A program made the position numbers and the translations under genes. Of a DNA stretch of 8,277 nucleotides, positions 6,341 to 8,277 are shown in pieces; within the stretch, counting starts at the first letter, position 1; each line of letters starts with the position of its first letter. This DNA comes from Candidatus Shapirobacteria bacterium CG09_land_8_20_14_0_10_38_17. GTDB lineage: Bacteria > Patescibacteriota > Microgenomatia > 0-14-0-10-38-17. The DNA lies in contig PEZH01000038.1 in assembly GCA_002774085.1 (NCBI GenBank), positions 1-8,277 of the forward strand. Reading direction: 5' to 3'. Below the pieces are notes generated by a model, which ran no database searches, was not told where the DNA came from, and saw only the letters and a list, made by a program, of their open reading frames with translations.

Positions 6341-6346
6341 CTTATC

Positions 6347-6817
6347 TTAAGAACTATTAATTGCCATCCTAACAAATTTTCCTATTCTAATATTTTCCCC
6401 TGTCTTAGTAATTATTTGCTTAATTAAATCTCTAACTGCCAACTTACAATCCTTAATGTATTCTTGACCAAGCAATTCTTCTATAGAGGAAGGATCCATC
6501 GCTGCCACCTGCATAGTTAATTCATGGGCTAAGTTCTTAAAATCAACAGTCCGCGCCACAAAATCAGTCTCGCACAAAAGCACTACCATTGCCCCTACCC
6601 GACCGTTAGCATGAATATAAGAGGCAACCAATCCTTCTTCTGTCTTGCGATCAGCTTTTTTGGCAACAATCTTTTCTCCCTCCGCCCGAAGAACCTCAAA
6701 AGCTTGATTAAGATTCCCTTTAGTTTTCTCTAAAGCACGGCGGCAATCCATTACCCCTGCTCCTGATAGTAGGCGTAATTTTTTAACTGTTTCCAATGAG
6801 TATTTTACTTTAACCAT
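6347..6817 (-). CDS. tsf: Elongation factor Ts, short form
   Basis: EF-Ts exchanges GDP for GTP on EF-Tu. The N-terminal UBA-like domain is clear (KKLRLLSGAGVMDCRRALE, residues 12-30), as is the basic VAKKADRKTEEG segment (51-62). The EF-Tu-contacting core contains TDFVAR (84-89). The C-terminal motif KTGENIRIGKFVRM (138-151) is also present. At 156 aa it is well below the E. coli form (283) and the compact Thermus form (196). Compared with Thermus, about 40 residues are missing between MDPSSIEEL and the final helix, not at either end, so the gene looks compact and intact. The start ATG lacks a good Shine-Dalgarno site (preceded by AATATAAGA). It lies 219 bp after rpsB, the gap being filled with repeats. 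Confidence 0.94.
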   Translation of the reverse strand: MVKVKYSLETVKKLRLLSGAGVMDCRRALEKTKGNLNQAFEVLRAEGEKIVAKKADRKTEEGLVASYIHANGRVGAMVVLLCETDFVARTVDFKNLAHELTMQVAAMDPSSIEELLGQEYIKDCKLAVRDLIKQIITKTGENIRIGKFVRMAINSS

Positions 6818-6840
6818 TCTTATATTTTTATTTGATTTTG

Positions 6841-6928
6841 TCCGCCAAGCCGGCGGATCCCCAGAATGACAGGTTTAGCCTCGCAAGGTGACTCCTTGCG
6901 AGGCTAACCGGCGGATTACCAGAATGAC
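6841..6928. repeat. Repeat cluster between tsf and rpsB with strong hairpin
   Basis: Central perfect 14-bp stem TTAGCCTCGCAAGG / CCTTGCGAGGCTAA with loop TGACT (6875-6907). It is flanked by palindrome-like TCCGCCAAGCCGGCGGA (6841-6857) and two direct copies of CCAGAATGAC (6861-6870 and 6919-6928). The same hairpin recurs at 8024-8054. No T-run follows, so read-through from rpsB to tsf stays possible. Confidence 0.7.
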
Positions 6929-6939
6929 GACTTTATTAG

Positions 6940-6971
6940 CAATGTGACAATGTAGCAATGTAACAATGTTT
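6940..6971. repeat. Four tandem 8-bp CAATGTNN units
   Basis: CAATGT occurs at 6940, 6948, 6956 and 6964, an exact 8-bp period. CAATGTTTCTTT at 6964 recurs at 7027 after about 50 bp of imperfect ACTTTT-type T-rich repeats. It lies in the rpsB-tsf gap and has no coding potential. Confidence 0.7.
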
Positions 6972-7036
6972 CTTTCTTTTTGTTTTTTACTTTTAATTTT
7001 TAACTTTTGACTTTTAACTATTTTTACAATGTTTCT

Positions 7037-7768
7037 TTACTTTTGAGCTTCTTTATTATCGCCCCTTATTACCTCAACGATCTTGCCAATAATATAACTA
7101 ATACTCCCTTTAGCATCATCATTGGCAGGAATTATATAATCAACGCCTGAAGGGTTGCTGTTAGTATCGACAATAGCAACCACGGGGATCCCCATTTTTT
7201 CTGCCTCCAAAATGGCTGTCTTTTCCCGCTTCACATCCACGACAAAAAGAGCTTGGGGAATATCCGTCAAGCCATCAATTCCCCCGTATAATTCTTCTAA
7301 TCGACTACACTCCCTCTTCAAAAGTGCTTGCTCGTATTTAGTTCTCCCTTTTCTCTCTCTACTAACCTCTCCTCTTAAATCAATTAATTTTTCTAAGTTT
7401 TTCTTTACTTCTGACCAATTAGTCAATAAACCACCTACCCAGTGTTTTCTAATATAAAACATACCGGTTCCTTTTACCTTTTTCTCAATTATCGGTGCCG
7501 CCTGCCTTTTAGTTCCTACAAAGATCACTTTCCCCCCTCCTTTAACCAAATCAGCTAAAAAATGAATAGCATTAATTAAGCATTGCCGAGTTTTAACCAA
7601 ATCAAAAATATGAACCCCTTGTCGAGCCATATAAACATATTCCCGCATCTGGGGATGAATTTTAGAAACACTGTGCCCAAAATGACAACCCGCCTCAAGT
7701 AGTTCTTCCAAAGAAATATCAACGGACAATTTTTTACCTTGCGGTTTTATCGGCCCCTTTTTAATCAT
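7037..7768 (-). CDS. rpsB: 30S ribosomal protein S2
   Basis: S2 assembles late on the 30S subunit and is needed for S1-type functions and mRNA binding. Family motifs are clear: EAGCHFGHSVSKIHPQMREY (25-44), GVHIFDLVKT (51-60), VIFVGTKRQAA (81-91), HWVGGLLTNW (109-118), PQALFVVDVKREKTAILEA (171-189), and IPVVAIVDTNSNPSGVDYII (194-213). The length of 243 aa is typical, with a short extra N-terminus (MIKKGPIKPQGKKLSVDIS) before the usual start. AAAGGAG (7773-7779) sits 4 nt before the ATG, and a convincing promoter lies about 80 bp upstream. It leads rpsB-tsf-frr. Confidence 0.97.
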   Translation of the reverse strand: MIKKGPIKPQGKKLSVDISLEELLEAGCHFGHSVSKIHPQMREYVYMARQGVHIFDLVKTRQCLINAIHFLADLVKGGGKVIFVGTKRQAAPIIEKKVKGTGMFYIRKHWVGGLLTNWSEVKKNLEKLIDLRGEVSRERKGRTKYEQALLKRECSRLEELYGGIDGLTDIPQALFVVDVKREKTAILEAEKMGIPVVAIVDTNSNPSGVDYIIPANDDAKGSISYIIGKIVEVIRGDNKEAQK

Positions 7769-7772
7769 TTTT

Positions 7773-7779
7773 CTCCTTT
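7773..7779 (-). promoter_or_regulatory. Ribosome binding site of rpsB
   Basis: AAAGGAG on the minus strand, 4 nt before the ATG. It confirms the start that includes the N-terminal extension of S2. Confidence 0.75.
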
Positions 7780-7844
7780 AATCCACCATCCGGCTTAGAA
7801 GTTCAAGGAGTTAACGCCAGATGTGCGTAATATCTAACTGTTTT

Positions 7845-7873
7845 ATTCTATCCTATCCTATTAGAAAAAACAA
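7845..7873 (-). promoter_or_regulatory. Sigma-70-type promoter of rpsB
   Basis: On the minus strand, TTGTTT (-35, 7868-7873) and TAGAAT (-10, 7845-7850) are separated by exactly 17 bp. The pair sits between the upstream terminator hairpin (7880-7906) and rpsB, leaving a leader of about 70 nt. A terminator followed at once by a promoter marks an operon boundary. The spacer contains TAGGATAGGA, a short direct repeat. Confidence 0.6.
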
Positions 7874-7879
7874 GAATAT

Positions 7880-7906
7880 AAAAAAACCCTGACCTGACGG
7901 TCGGGG
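7880..7906 (-). terminator. Rho-independent terminator upstream of rpsB
   Basis: Read on the minus strand: CCCCGACC, loop GTCA, GGTCAGGG, then seven T. The 8-bp stem has one G-T pair, and flanking A4/T4 can extend it. It would end a transcript entering from beyond the right edge of the window. Its sequence and the GC-rich stretch before it recur at 5340-5398. Confidence 0.75.
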
Positions 7907-7966
7907 TTTTGTGTTCCGCTTTGTGTCGCGCTTCGCGCCTATTAATATTGCTTCATCCCCGCCAAG
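7880..7966 (-). repeat. Terminator-containing intergenic module, copy C
   Basis: Contains the terminator plus a conserved upstream segment. On the plus strand, GTGTTCCGCTTTGTGTCGCG, then the small GC hairpin GCGCTTCGCGC, then ATTAATATTGCTTCATC. Copy B (5340-5429) matches it closely; copy A (1-29) keeps only the far end because the window starts there. All three have the same orientation relative to the genes. Confidence 0.7.
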
Positions 7967-8023
7967 GCGGGTCCGCCAGCTGTTTGTTGAACTTTCAATT
8001 AATTAATCATCAATTTTAAGATT

Positions 8024-8054
8024 TAGCCTCGCAGGGTGACTCCTTGCGAGGCTA
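8024..8054. repeat. Second copy of the TAGCCTCGCARGG hairpin
   Basis: TAGCCTCGCAGGG, loop TGACT, CCTTGCGAGGCTA forms a 13-bp stem with one G-T pair. It differs from the 6875-6907 copy by one base in the shared part, and the loop is identical. A partial TCCGCCAGCT follows at 8064. Confidence 0.7.
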
Positions 8055-8100
8055 TTTTGGGAATCCGCCAGCTCTACACCATAAACGGTACGGAACTATC

Positions 8101-8144
8101 AATTTTGGATAGGCTTTTCCTTAATTTTGGATAGGCTTTTCCTT
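8101..8144 (+). repeat. Perfect 22-bp tandem duplication
   Basis: Two identical adjacent 22-bp units (8101-8122 and 8123-8144), each with the core TTGGATAGGCTTTTCCTT. CTATC just before the first unit forms an inverted pair with GATAG inside it. The second unit supplies the -35 of a possible plus-strand promoter. Confidence 0.8.
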
Positions 8145-8155
8145 AAAAGTATATT
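8127..8155 (+). promoter_or_regulatory. Possible rightward promoter
   Basis: TTGGAT (8127-8132) and TATATT (8150-8155) are 17 bp apart on the plus strand. The -10 is good and the -35 is weak. Transcription would start near 8162, directly at the hairpin 8164-8183, and run off the window to the right, divergent from rpsB. No reading frame is visible in the remaining bases. Confidence 0.3.
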
Positions 8156-8163
8156 TTTCCACT

Positions 8164-8226
8164 AACATGCTATGAAGCATGTTTAACATCAATTTACTAC
8201 GATACGACATAGTATCGTAGTAAATT
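8164..8226. repeat. Two consecutive strong hairpins at right edge
   Basis: AACATGCT-ATGA-AGCATGTT (8164-8183) and a perfect 15-bp stem AATTTACTACGATAC / GTATCGTAGTAAATT with loop GACATA (8191-8226). Neither is followed by a T-run on either strand. They could be an operator, a structured leader, or subterminal hairpins of a mobile element lying outside the window. Confidence 0.65.
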
Positions 8227-8277
8227 AGTAAAGTCCCCAATACCAATAAAATTCAAATTAATAAACTTTTAAATTTA

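Noticed and set aside
7155..7457. Plus-strand open frame inside rpsB
   Set aside because: It is antisense to conserved S2 motifs, and no start signal is seen.
27..8073. CRISPR array from the repeated CCGCCAGCTGGCGG units
   Set aside because: Spacing is irregular over the whole window, copies lie in separate intergenic gaps, and units are short palindromes with no spacer pattern or cas gene.
8079..8130. Short plus-strand reading frame through the tandem repeat (TINGTELSILDRLFLNFG)
   Set aside because: It is very short, has no start codon or ribosome site, and no family could be recognised.

Overview
The window is an AT-rich bacterial segment with ten protein genes, all on the minus strand. 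All are housekeeping genes for translation, replication or repair, plus one membrane protease. Several traits point to a reduced genome of the Candidate Phyla Radiation (Patescibacteria, probably Parcubacteria or a relative). EF-Ts is very short (156 aa). The usual rpsB-tsf-pyrH-frr-uppS-cdsA-dxr-rseP neighbourhood is collapsed to rpsB-tsf-frr-rseP. YbeY and YbaB are short, and small GC-rich palindromes are scattered through AT-rich intergenic DNA. The phylum call is inference from these traits, not from a marker tree.

Layout, read in the direction of transcription (high to low coordinates). 8277-7769 is non-coding: inverted repeats, a 22-bp tandem duplication, a terminator module and the rpsB promoter. 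Then come rpsB (7768-7037), a 219-bp repeat-filled gap, tsf (6817-6347) and frr (6340-5789), the last two only 6 bp apart. A 480-bp non-coding stretch holds REP/MITE-like repeats and a second terminator module, followed by rseP (5308-4142). After 279 bp of repeats comes a tight cluster rpsU-yqeY-ybeY (3862-2863). After 290 bp more of repeats comes the classical dnaX-ybaB-recR operon with overlapping genes (2572-242). The left end (241-1) holds another copy of the repeat module, cut by the window edge.

Functionally, rpsB, tsf, frr and rpsU serve the ribosome cycle (S2 and S21 in the small subunit, EF-Ts for EF-Tu recharging, RRF for recycling). YbeY belongs to the family that matures 16S rRNA, but its usual triple-His motif is mostly lost here. 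DnaX loads the sliding clamp, with YbaB and RecR as its usual operon partners in nucleoid and repair functions. RseP is an intramembrane site-2 protease.

The most notable signals are: an in-frame A7 slippery run in dnaX with an immediate -1 stop, at the place where a short gamma-type subunit would end; the degenerate YbeY active site next to repeat sequence; a conserved terminator-containing intergenic module in three copies; a dense family of GTCATTCTGG / TCCGCCAGCTGGCGGA intergenic repeats; and an unexplained repeat/hairpin/promoter arrangement at the right edge. I see no tRNA, rRNA, CRISPR array, transposase or prophage gene.
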